Source: UBA6168 sp964423205 (GTDB lineage Bacteria > Bacteroidota > Bacteroidia > Chitinophagales > Saprospiraceae). Taken from it: DNA of 64,000 nt. The notes below the pieces were generated by a model. That model saw nothing but the letters and a program-made list of their open reading frames with translations, did no database searches and was not told the origin of the DNA. This document shows positions 26,701 through 36,900 of this stretch, piece after piece. The DNA is taken from contig CAYRDX010000008.1 in assembly GCA_964423205.1 (NCBI GenBank), positions 22,808-86,807 of the forward strand, read 5' to 3'. The position numbers and the translations under genes were made by a program. The stretch's first letter is position 1, and every line of letters begins with the position of its first letter.

Positions 26701-27897
26701 ATGATTACGGTTGAACAAGCTACACAGTTGGTTCTGAATACTGCTTTTGATTTCGGCACAGAGAAGATTCACTTTCAGAAGGCAATGGGGAGGATATTGA
26801 ACCAAGAGCTACATGCAGATCGTGATTTCCCTCCTTTTGACCGCGTGTCTATGGATGGGATAGCCATCAAGTTTGAGGCATTTGAAGCAGGATCCCGTAG
26901 CTTTCCTGTTGAACGGATGCAAGCCGCAGGAGCCCCCCAATCCGTTTTGGAAAATAACAAGAACTGCATGGAAGTTATGACAGGTTCTATCCTTCCAGCG
27001 AATACAGACACAGTTATCAGATATGAAGATGTGGAGATAGCGGATGGTGTCGCAAAAGTGCAGGTTGGAAATGTCACGAAAGGACAAAACGTACACTACA
27101 AGGGCTCAGACAGGAGAATGGGTGATGTCTTGGTTGCAACAGGCACTAGCTTATCAGCTGCAGAAATTGGAGTAGCGGCAACCACTGGCAGAGTTGATCT
27201 GGAAGTTGCCAAAATGCCAAGGGTAACGGTCATATCTACTGGCGATGAATTGGTGGATGTTGAACGATTGCCACTTCCGCATCAAATCAGAAAGTCCAAT
27301 GTGTTTTCTGTCGCCTCTGTTCTGATGAATTGGGGAATAGAACCGCAACTGCTACACTTGAATGACGATGAAGATGAGATCAAAGAGGTTTTGAAGGAAG
27401 CTTTACAAACAAATGAAGTAATCATTTTGAGCGGAGGTATTTCAGAGGGCAAATTTGACTTTTTGCCGAAAGCCTTTCAGGAATTAGGCGTAACGAAGTT
27501 ATTTCACAAAATAAGTCAGAGACCCGGAAAGCCTTTTTGGTTTGGTCATATACCTTCAAAGGTTGCCGTATTCGCACTTCCGGGAAATCCTGTATCCACT
27601 TTTATGTGTTTGCACAGGTATGTTCAGCCTTGGTTAAGAGCCAGTCTTGGACTTGCACCCTTTCAAAACTCTTATGCTGTTTTATCGGAAGATTTTTTCT
27701 TCCAACCTCCACTGACATATTTTCTGCAGGTGCGATTGCACTCCACAAAGCAAGGTAAATTGATGGCCGTGCCTGTTGCAGGCAAAGGCTCAGGTGATTT
27801 AGCAAATCTTACAGAGGCTGATGCTTTTATGGAATTGTCAAATGACAAAACAAACTTCAGGTCAGGTGAGGTATTCCCTGTGTTCAGATTTCGATAA
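26701..27897 (+). CDS. moeA: Molybdopterin molybdenumtransferase MoeA
   Basis: 398 residues. It inserts molybdate into adenylylated molybdopterin. The N-terminal MoeA domains I/II contain FPPFDRVSMDGIAI; the MoCF-binding domain III has VISTGDELVD, SGGISEGKFDFLPKA and ALPGNPVSTFMCL; domain IV closes the protein. Length is normal. It follows moaA on the same strand and ends 33 bp from the end of lspA, which converges on it. Confidence 0.95.
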   Translation: MITVEQATQLVLNTAFDFGTEKIHFQKAMGRILNQELHADRDFPPFDRVSMDGIAIKFEAFEAGSRSFPVERMQAAGAPQSVLENNKNCMEVMTGSILPANTDTVIRYEDVEIADGVAKVQVGNVTKGQNVHYKGSDRRMGDVLVATGTSLSAAEIGVAATTGRVDLEVAKMPRVTVISTGDELVDVERLPLPHQIRKSNVFSVASVLMNWGIEPQLLHLNDDEDEIKEVLKEALQTNEVIILSGGISEGKFDFLPKAFQELGVTKLFHKISQRPGKPFWFGHIPSKVAVFALPGNPVSTFMCLHRYVQPWLRASLGLAPFQNSYAVLSEDFFFQPPLTYFLQVRLHSTKQGKLMAVPVAGKGSGDLANLTEADAFMELSNDKTNFRSGEVFPVFRFR

Positions 27898-27930
27898 GCT
27901 ATTAAAGACAAGTCAGGAAGTGTCCTAACT

Positions 27931-28686
27931 CTATTCTCCTGATTCAAGAGGCTTAACTGATGAGTCTGTTATCGTTGTTTCGTCGCTATTTTCCACTGCA
28001 TCAGAATCATTTTCCAAGGAACTAATTGCAACGGGCGCTTCCTCCTGCGTATTATTATTCACTTCACCAGGGTGTGTGCTGAAGAAACTACGATGAAAAG
28101 CTATCAGGCTCAAAACGCCAGTAGTAATTGCGGCATCGGCTACATTAAATACAGGCCTGAAAAATAGGAATGGCTCTCCTCCCCAAACCGGGAACCATTC
28201 AGGAAACACACCTCTGAACATGGGGAAGTAAAACATGTCCACTACTTTCCCGTGTAAGAAACTGGAATATCCACCTCCTTCCGGAAACATGGATGCCACC
28301 TCGCCACCATGATAAGGCGATTCAGAAAAGATCATCCCGTAAAAAGCGCTGTCTATGATATTGCCAATTGCTCCGGCAAGTATCAGCCCAAAACAGGCCA
28401 ACAGGCCAAAAGAAACATTGGAACGGAGCAGTAAGCGGAGGTAATACAATAGAAATCCAACTGCCGCAATTCTGAATAGGCTGAGAGCGAGCTTTCCGTA
28501 TTCTCCGCCTATTGTCAAGCCAAAGGCCATGCCCTCATTTTCTACAAAATGTATCAAAGCCCAATTTAGTCCCAGGATTTTTATTTCCTCACCATATGAC
28601 AGGTTGGTTTTAATCCAAATCTTTAATACCTGGTCGATAATTAAAATGACGAGGATAAGGATAGCTACTTTATGAGAATTTTTCAA
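27931..28686 (-). CDS. lspA: Lipoprotein signal peptidase LspA with acidic tail
   Basis: 251 residues, longer than the usual 160-170. It removes the signal peptide from prolipoproteins in the inner membrane. Conserved segments: DQVLKIWIK near the N-terminus, VENEGMAFG, GAIGNIIDS with the first catalytic Asp, GKVVDMFYF, and FNVADAAITTGV with the second catalytic Asp. Extra length comes from an insertion in the periplasmic loop (SESPYHGGEVASMFPEGGGY) and a C-terminal tail of about 50 residues rich in E, D, N, S and T. The many lipoproteins encoded here (SusD, the PBP4-like enzyme and others) would be substrates. Confidence 0.94.
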   Translation of the reverse strand: MKNSHKVAILILVILIIDQVLKIWIKTNLSYGEEIKILGLNWALIHFVENEGMAFGLTIGGEYGKLALSLFRIAAVGFLLYYLRLLLRSNVSFGLLACFGLILAGAIGNIIDSAFYGMIFSESPYHGGEVASMFPEGGGYSSFLHGKVVDMFYFPMFRGVFPEWFPVWGGEPFLFFRPVFNVADAAITTGVLSLIAFHRSFFSTHPGEVNNNTQEEAPVAISSLENDSDAVENSDETTITDSSVKPLESGE

Positions 28687-28819
28687 ATTAGTTCAGGTTT
28701 GAATGGCTTATTCCATTTGATTTAGCGGGCAAAGGTCCTAAACCGGCCTCACTTTTTAAAATAAATATAGTGATTGCATGAGTTATACAATCACTAATTG
28801 TTGGAGTTTGGGTGTGTGT

Positions 28820-29206
28820 TTATCTAATCCTTCTTTTCTTTTTTGCCTCTACTGATAAAGTAGCATGCGGCACTGCAAGGAGTCTTTCCTTTGGGATGAG
28901 CTTGCCAGTATTCCGGCAAATTCCATAAACCTTGTTCTCAATGCGTAGTAAGGCATTTTCAAGGTGAGTGATCAGTGATTTTTGCCGTGAAGCAAGTGCT
29001 GTTATCTGTTCACGTTCAGCAGAGCCTGTGCCATCTTCCAGGTTCTTGATTTTGGCATCAGTATTATCAGCAAGCTCTGAAAGCTGCTTCATATAGAATT
29101 GAAGTTGTTCGCGAGCTTGTTGAAGTTTTTCTTCTATCAAAGCCTGGAACTCCTGGAGTTCGTCGTCTGAATATCTGGTTTTTGATTTAGATGGTGTAGA
29201 TGGCAT
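28820..29206 (-). CDS. TraR/DksA-family regulator lacking the zinc cysteines
   Basis: 128 residues from MPSTPSKSK; an in-frame ATG seven codons upstream (29227) is possible. A long coiled coil (about 15-75) is followed by the DksA/TraR C-terminal segment VYGICRNTGKLIPKERLLAV, then PHATLSVEAKKKRRIR. Only one cysteine remains where canonical DksA has four, so zinc is not bound in the usual way. This variant is common in Bacteroidota. DksA proteins enter the secondary channel of RNA polymerase and modulate initiation with ppGpp; the same role is inferred here. It lies upstream of lspA on the same strand, 133 bp away. Confidence 0.88.
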   Translation of the reverse strand: MPSTPSKSKTRYSDDELQEFQALIEEKLQQAREQLQFYMKQLSELADNTDAKIKNLEDGTGSAEREQITALASRQKSLITHLENALLRIENKVYGICRNTGKLIPKERLLAVPHATLSVEAKKKRRIR

Positions 29207-29722
29207 AGTAAAAGCAAGTTGATGCAAAATAAATAGTCATTCAGAGTTAAAATACTAAAATCGGGCAGTAAAGGTAGTCAATACAGAATTCATCTCAAAA
29301 AATCATTATAGAATTATGATTATTCAAAAACCATTTTTACGTACGTATTACATTGTCTTTCAGAGGAAATAATTCTAAATCGAAACGCCTCATTTCCTCA
29401 TAGGGTCACTGTCCGTCAAGGACATCAAGTTTTGCTTCAAAAAAAATTACCTCCTTAAAATAAGTGAGTATTCAGACTATGTCCACTCCGGACACGTTAA
29501 TAATTTATAGAAATTTCAATATAAAAATGACGCTTAACGAAAAGTGGTATTCTTCTTGTTTTGGTTATATGGAGAAAAATTATCATTTGATTGTGTAATC
29601 AGGTTATGAAATTGAATGCCTGATAGTTTAAAGGAAGATTAAAACAATCGGAAACTATAGAAACTCCCCGGGCTGCATTACCGGAAACATTGTGCGGAAA
29701 TTGAAACTTAACATCCCAGAAC
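29207..29722. other. Intergenic region with two TGTCC-N5-GGACA hairpins
   Basis: This gap between divergent genes is AT-rich and has no credible ORF. Two short inverted repeats of the same form, TGTCC-N5-GGACA, lie at 29410-29424 and 29480-29494, exactly 70 bp apart. They could be operator half-site pairs or small RNA hairpins. No clear TAnnTTTG promoter was found. Confidence 0.45.
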
Positions 29723-30526
29723 ATGAAAACATTATTAACTACCTTTTTACTGACATTAGCAGTATGTACCGCTTGGACAAATAACTCATTTTCACGGCAA
29801 AATTTCATCGACACTTATGCTCCGCTTGCTGTTAATGATATGATGGTATCTGGCATTCCGGCCAGTATCAAATTGGCGCAGGCGGTTATTGAATCAGGCT
29901 GGGGAAAATCACGAACAGCAGCAGAGGGAAATAATTTCTTTTGTATAAAATGCCACACCGGATGGAGTGGGGATACCATCATGCAAAAGGATGATGAACA
30001 GAAGGAGTCCTGTTTCCGGCGGTATTCAAATTATGAGGACTCCTTTAAGGACCACACGAAATTCTTAACCACCCGTCCGAATTATCGCGCTCTGTTTGGT
30101 TACGCGAAGACTGATTATGTAAGCTGGGCAAAAGGACTAAAAGCAGCCAATTATGCCACTCGTTCAGATTACGATGAGGTATTGATCCGGGTAATTACTG
30201 ATTATGGACTTTATTTGTATGACTATGCGAGGCCTGCCAGAGTGGAGATGGCACCAGCTTCTGTGCAGCGCAACACTGATGACGGTTTTTATGCAAAAGG
30301 AGTCGGCAGGAATGCCTCAAATAAGTATCCTTCTGACAAACCCGCAGTTCAATCCGTTCAGTCTCCTGAAATACTCGAGGCGCCAATTTATTCCATTGGT
30401 ACAAACTCTACTTTTAATAAAAGCAATGAACTTCCCACACCGCCTCCAGACAGACGGGAAGATATGCCGGTATTTATAGGAGGGACTCCAAAAATCAGAG
30501 TGATACAGCCTTTACCTGATTCCTGA
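29723..30526 (+). CDS. Exported peptidoglycan glucosaminidase (FlgJ/GH73-like)
   Basis: 267 residues with a signal peptide (about 1-19). The GH73 domain covers about 25-170: IKLAQAVIESGWGKSRTAAE holds the catalytic Glu57, then NNFFCIKCHTGWSGDTIMQK, FRRYSNYEDSFKDHTKFL, and YATRSDYDEVLIRVITDYGL. Such enzymes cut the glycan strands of murein. The tail from about 175 on is P/S/N-rich and disordered, with no LysM repeat visible. Neighbours do not fix its role; because the next operon encodes a giant surface adhesin, local wall opening for envelope machinery is a possibility, not a conclusion. Confidence 0.9.
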   Translation: MKTLLTTFLLTLAVCTAWTNNSFSRQNFIDTYAPLAVNDMMVSGIPASIKLAQAVIESGWGKSRTAAEGNNFFCIKCHTGWSGDTIMQKDDEQKESCFRRYSNYEDSFKDHTKFLTTRPNYRALFGYAKTDYVSWAKGLKAANYATRSDYDEVLIRVITDYGLYLYDYARPARVEMAPASVQRNTDDGFYAKGVGRNASNKYPSDKPAVQSVQSPEILEAPIYSIGTNSTFNKSNELPTPPPDRREDMPVFIGGTPKIRVIQPLPDS

Positions 30527-30645
30527 AATTCCATTATGACCTCGAAAAATGTAATTTAGCTGATAGATGAATTTATTGTGATAAATTGCCTGCGAGGTTC
30601 AAGTTAAAAATAGACGCGAAAGAGCACTAAGCATATTTTTTTTAA

Positions 30646-30978
30646 TATTTTGCAGCCGTTTTACAGCCTGGACTTAGAGTCCGGGCTTAGCTTGTTTCCT
30701 GATTCCGTGAGCAGAAAAAAACTATGAAACCGATTATGTCAAGAATCTGCTACAGCCTCTGTGTTCCTGTCAAATTGAAGCTCAACGGATTAGACCCGAT
30801 CGGATCTACAATACCCAAACTGCACAACTCTGATCCCATGAACATTTGCCCTGTTTATGGGCGCTGGGATGAGAGGCAGTGTGATTGACTCTGCCTTGGC
30901 GGCAGAATGGATTATTCGTTAGGTGTTGCGTTTATCCGCGGGTAAACGCGTTTCAAAAACCGGCAAAAAAACTGTTGT
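30646..30978 (+). promoter_or_regulatory. Promoter-like box and structured leader of the adhesin operon
   Basis: TATTTTG at 30646-30652 resembles the -7 element, so a leader of about 320 nt would precede the ATG at 30979. Visible hairpins: AGCCTGGACT/AGTCCGGGCT (30665-30674/30678-30687, 3-nt loop); CTCTGATCCCA/TGGGATGAGAG (30828-30838/30865-30875, one mismatch) enclosing GCCC/GGGC (30848-30851/30859-30862); and GCGTTTA/TAAACGC (30928-30934/30943-30949) just before the gene. CTGCC at 30891-30895 can pair with GGCAG at 30875-30879 or at 30901-30905, but not both. No known riboswitch class was recognised. Confidence 0.5.
30724..30888 (+). CDS. Possible leader ORF, 54 residues
   Basis: An ORF from ATG 30724 to TGA 30888 inside the adhesin leader, preceded by an A-rich stretch (GCAGAAAAAAACT) of the kind that favours initiation in Bacteroidota. 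The peptide (MKPIMSRICYSLCVPVKL...) is Cys-rich and has no recognised domain. Its stop codon falls next to the competing hairpin arms at 30875-30905, so a translating ribosome could influence the fold. Coding status is uncertain. Confidence 0.25.
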   Translation: MKPIMSRICYSLCVPVKLKLNGLDPIGSTIPKLHNSDPMNICPVYGRWDERQCD

Positions 30979-33900
30979 ATGGAAAACCGTTTTAAAAGTT
31001 CCTGGCTATTACTGTTGCTCACCTTGTCCTTTTTCACAGTAACAAGCACTTCTGTTTATAGTCAGGATAATTGTGCGTGTACGATCACTCCTCCGGATTC
31101 TGTTTGTGTTGGAAGAAATAACTTTTGGTCACTGAAATACATTGGTGATACCATTCAGTATGTTGATAATACTTCCTGCACAGCTGTAGTTAATATTGGT
31201 ACTGCAAATGTTGTGGCAACCATTCCTCAAGGTTGGTCTATGTTCAATTTCAGAACTCCTACTTCTACCTCGGTAAGAGCTGGAACAAGAGTAAAATTTC
31301 ATTACTTTTTGACCAATGGGTCGGTAAATACCGATACACTTTGTTTTACAGTATTATACAAAGACAGTATCCCGCCGAAAATAAATACTTCTCTGATTAG
31401 TACTACAGAGTCCTGTAATATTGCCAATTATAAAACATGGTGGCAAGCACAAATTTTGGCCCTAAAAAATACCAGTACCGACAATTGTGGTATTGACACC
31501 ATTTTCCACAATGGTCCCGTGGATACAACCATGTTATGTGGTACCAAAACTCTAACATTTACCGTCCGCGACAGCTCCGGAAATATTGCAACCACTACAG
31601 CAAGTTTTACAGTAGTTGATAATGAGAAACCCAAGATAATTGGCATTCCAAAGGATACCACTATAGCTTGTGGAGCGGCAATACCCCCGATTCCATCGGG
31701 TATTACCACATCAGATAATTGCGATCCACGAATCACAACCAGGCTAATCTTTGGAGGGGAAACGTCAACAAAAACAACCAATACCAGGCTGTGTACAGAT
31801 TATGCCTACATCATACGAAGAATCTGGTCGGTTACAGACTCCTGCGGCAACCGAACGGACAGCACATGGACAATTTCTGTGGTGGATACAGTAGCACCCA
31901 CATTTACCGTTCCGGCAAACATCACCTTAAATTGCGGAGCAGATACATCCCGAACGGCTTTGGGTGACATCAGTCTGGTAAATGATAATTGTGACCCATT
32001 CCCTACCACCACTTTTGCCCAAACAGTGGTTCCCGGTACCTGTCCGGTTAAATACACCATAACCCGTACCTGGACTGTCCGTGATGCATGTGGACGACAA
32101 ACCATTAAATCACAGGTAATCACTGTTCGGGATACTATATTACCTACAGGAACATTTCCCCCGAATATAACAGTTGATTGCTCAAACGCGACAAAACTCT
32201 CAGTTACGGGTGTGCCTACCAACTTATCGGATAACTGCACTCCGGCTCCTACATACCTTCAGGTGACGGATACCATACAAGCCGGAAGTTGTATCCATAG
32301 TTACGTAATCAGAAGGCCTTGGATTATCAGGGATGCCTGCAGTAACGAAATCAAACAAGTCCAGGTAATTACTGTTGTGGACTCGTTTCCACCTGTCATT
32401 ACCGTAGAGGCAAAGGACACCACCCTCAATTGCACAGTGGATGCTGATGCAGCATTTACCTCATGGTTAGCTCTTCGTGGAAGGGCCATTGCAACCGACA
32501 ATTGCTCATCTGCCGGTTCATTGACCTGGCAGGCATTTAATTTCGGGACCAGCAACCCACCGCTGTTGTCAGCCCCGGATTGTGGGAATATGCCAAAAGG
32601 GATTTACCGTCAGGCCAAAGTAACTTTTATCGTCACTGACCAATGTGGCAGAAAAGACACTACCAGTGCCACATTTACCGTAAGGGATGATTCAGCACCG
32701 ATGGTAATCTGTCCAACTGATATGGTTGTCAATCCGCCAGCGGGAGATTGTCAGGTTACAGGTAATGTGCCGTGGCCGATTATCTCGGACAATTGCAATA
32801 ACCTCGATTCCAATGTAAGCGTAGTACTTCCAAAAAAATTATATACCCATCCTGGCGGTTCTGTTGTACTGGAAACGCCCATTGATTCTATGGTTTTCAT
32901 GTTCAGCGTACCACCACCACCGTATTCTGCTTCCACAACAGCTTCACTGCTGATGAAAATGATTAAAACCGATGCTGAGGAACCTACAGAATTCCTCAAA
33001 GCTTATGGAGAGGATGGTACCTATCTCGGCGATTTGCCAAAAACAACTGTGCAGTGTGGAGATGCGCAAAAAACTTTCACCCTTACCCAAACACAAATTA
33101 ATAGTTGGGGAACTGATGGTAACATCATCATTATAGTAAGGCCGAATATTCCTGTGGGTTTGCCGGGACGGTATGCAGTAAACAATATCTGTCCGGATGG
33201 CGGAATTGAAGCCTCCCTAACTTACAAGGCCAGCAGCCCTAAGAATTTGGTGTTCCAATACAGCTTAAACAATGGCCCGCGTACTTCCTATACTGTTCCG
33301 GTAACTATACCTACCGGTGTTCACAATGCTTCACTATATTTCACAGACTGTGCAAAAAATGAAACGGTATGTACGTTCAAGGTGACCGTTGAGGACAAAG
33401 AGCCGCCTAAGGTTGTTTGCCCACCGGACATAATACAAAACACTGATCCAGGAGTATGCACAACCGAAGTTACAGTTCCATTGTATGTTTCTATTACAGA
33501 CAACTGTGGAATAGTTGACCCTACAACCCAAACACAACCAGCAACATCCGGAGCCAGATTTCTGAAATTCAGATACAATCCGAATCTGACGGATTGGCTT
33601 GCTGATGACAGAGATTTTATCTTTAAAGGTCTGCCAGCAAATGCTACACCCGGAATGGTGGATATCATTGTCAGTTTTAGAGGCGACATGGAATCTCCGG
33701 GTGAGTTTTTCTCCATTTATGACCCTGATGGAGTTTTATTAGGTACAACTGAAGCTGGCCAGGCACATGTAACAACAGGTACCTGTACCACAGAGGGGAC
33801 TGCCCGCTTCAAGGTGACTGCCGCCAAGTTTAACACCTGGGCAGCAATGGACAGTTTCAAAATCAGGGCAGTGTCCAACCTGAATTTTACCATACCCCCT

Positions 33901-36900
33901 GCTGGTGTTGGTTCTGGAATAAACCCCTGTGACACTGCCAAAGTTAAACTCAACGGAGATGTTGACAGTGTAAGTTACATCTTCACAACCATCAGGTATG
34001 AAAGCCTGCGGCCCAAATTCTGGAGTACCGGAGCTACGATATTTGATACCGTTCAGTTGGAACCACCGTTGCAACCAAGAAAGCTAAAACTGAATAATGG
34101 TAAGACGACATTTACTTACCGCATCACTGACAAGAATGGAAACACAGGAAGTTGTTCATTTAACGTCGATGTCAAGGACGTTGAAAAGCCCGTTGCCAAA
34201 TGTGGTCCTACCTTCATAAATATCAATCCATCGGGTTTTGTCATTGATACTATTCTCCCTTCCCAGATTAATATTGGAAGTTCGGATAACTGCGGGATTA
34301 CTTCCATGACCGTTACGCCGAGCACAATCACATGTAATCAGGCCGGTGTAAATCCTATCGTTCTGACCGTTAAAGACGCAGCCGGTAATACCGATACCTG
34401 CAAGACATTTATCAATGTAACGACCACCAGGCCAACTCCGACAGTACAATCAAAATGCACCGGCACTTCCATCCAGTTGTTTGCCAATCCACCGGCATCT
34501 CCCGGCGGCAGCACTATTGTTTACAAATACACCTGGAAAAATCCCGCCGGTGTAGTCTTCTCCTTCGACAGGAATCCAATCATCCAAAATGTCGGCCCAA
34601 GCCATGTAGGATTTTATGTTGTTGAAATAGAAGGAGTGACAGGCTGCAAATCGTCGGCCTCCGTACAGTTAACCTGCAATATGCTTCCACTTCAAAAACC
34701 AGTGGTTTCGGCTGCCAACAGCTCTATTTGTCTCGAAAGAGACATCATTTTGTCAACTGCTTCCGTCTGTGGTGATAGTATTAAATACAAGTGGTATTCA
34801 GGTGCAGCCCCTACGGGTGCTTTGCTGCGAACCACTTCAGTTCCCACCTTCACGACGAGGCCGTCAGCGGCAGGAACTTTCAGTTTCTACGTGGTAGTGG
34901 AAAGAGACACTTGTTTGTCGGAACCTTCCACTTTGATTTCAGTCTTGGTCAATCCCAAGCCTGTGGCAACGCCTGATGTTGCGACAATTACAATTTGTGA
35001 AGGACAACAGATTTTGCTGAAGACAGTAAACAATCCACAGGGAGCTACCTGTCATTGGACAGGACCATGTGGATTTGAATCTTTAAAATGCAGCCCAGAT
35101 CCTGTAAATAATGCAACAGTGTGCAATAGCGGCCTGTATCAGGTGGTTGTTACGAGCAATGGATGCCCGTCTGATCCAGCCTTTGTGACCGTTAATGTTA
35201 TAGCATTGCCAAAACAACCTACTTTGGTGAATTCGACAAATGCCAATGCGCCGGCGTGTCAGGGAGCAAGGGTTACACTTACAGCATCGGCTGTGCAGGG
35301 GGCAGTGTCCTACCAATGGACATCACCAACTCTCAAAGTCACATCCACAGACACTAATGTGCTGGTGATTAACAATGCAACAGTAGCGGAACATGGCGGC
35401 ACCTGGTCAGTAAAAGTGATTGGCAATCCATGTGAATCGCAGCCATCCGCTTCCTCCATGGTGTATATTGCTCCGGCACCGCAGTCAGTTGTGGCATCTG
35501 CTACTCCAGCAACAGTTTGTGAAGGTCAGAACGTACAACTTTCTGCTTCTTCAGCGACTCAGAATGTTACATTCTTTTGGAAATACCCGAATGGGCAGAC
35601 ATCAGCTTTACAGAATCCGGTATTGCCCAATGTGAATGCTACCCATAAAGGTGATTACGTGCTGACGGTTACCAATCAGTTTGGATGTTCAAGACAATCG
35701 ACAGTACCGGTTGATGTTTTGACCCGTGTAAAGATTAATGGAGCCAGCAGCGATGTACCTACTTGTGTTTCGGGTCCAATCAATGTGAACATAGTTGCCT
35801 TGCTGTTCCCGGCCGACCCCGGCAACTACACTTACAGGTGGTCAGGGCCCAGTGGTTACAGCTCGGTAATGAATACTGCCAGGATATCAAATGCGACCAT
35901 CAATAACAGTGGGCCTTATACCTTGGTAGTCACCAATGCCGAAGGCTGCAGTTCTCAACCTCACACCGTCAATGTGGCGATCCCAGCGATTTTACCAACG
36001 CCTGCCTCACCTGTTCTCAGTGGAGCCAATCCATTCTGCACCGGTGATAATGTGACTATTCAGACTTCACCAATTACCGGTGCCAATGCCAGTTATATCT
36101 GGACAACTCCAACAGGTACTTATACTACCGCTATTCCATCATTGTCCATCACAGGATTGAGTGTAGCTGACAGTGGTGCTTATTCTGTTCATTATGTTGT
36201 GAACACCTGCCCATCAGCAAAATCCGGCTCAACCACGCTAACCGTAAATATGACTCCGGGCGCTTTGCCGGTTTCAAACGGACCAGTTTGTGAAGGACAG
36301 ACGATACAATTGGGGGTGCAATGCGCAACAGGGGCCACCTATGAATGGAGCGGACCGGGTGGATTCAGTTCGTCAGTTTGTAATCCGGTTATTACCAATT
36401 CAAATCCGGCCTTACATTCAGGGACGTATTCTGTGAGAAGGAGGGTAAATGGTTGTTGGTCACCAGTAGTACCTGTAACGGTACAGGTTAAGCCACGGCC
36501 AACTGTACCCAAAGCAGTAAATACCGGGCCGTATTGCAGCAGTACCCAGGATGCTGTTTTGAGCATTGCACCGGCTTCTGCAACTCCTGGCGCTTCTTAC
36601 ACCTGGTACAGCAGCGTAGGGATTCCGTTGGGGGCAGCAACTACAACTATCAATTACAACATACCGAATCCTTCCAGTTACGGTAACAGCAGTGCTGAAT
36701 TCCACGCGATCGCTACTTTGGATGGTTGCAACTCGCTGCCTTCAGTACCAACACTGGTGCGTTTTAATACCATACCAAACAATACTGCCGAAGCTGGGCC
36801 AGATATCAAAGCTTGCGAGGGTGATATTGTTAGTCTCAGAGCAACGCCAGTTACCCTGGGCACCGGACTTTGGACGATAATCGGTGATGGTGCAGGAGTT

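Noticed and set aside
30653..30978. A c-di-GMP or other known riboswitch in the adhesin leader
   Set aside because: The conserved GEMM core segments and other familiar aptamer motifs are absent; only generic hairpins were seen.
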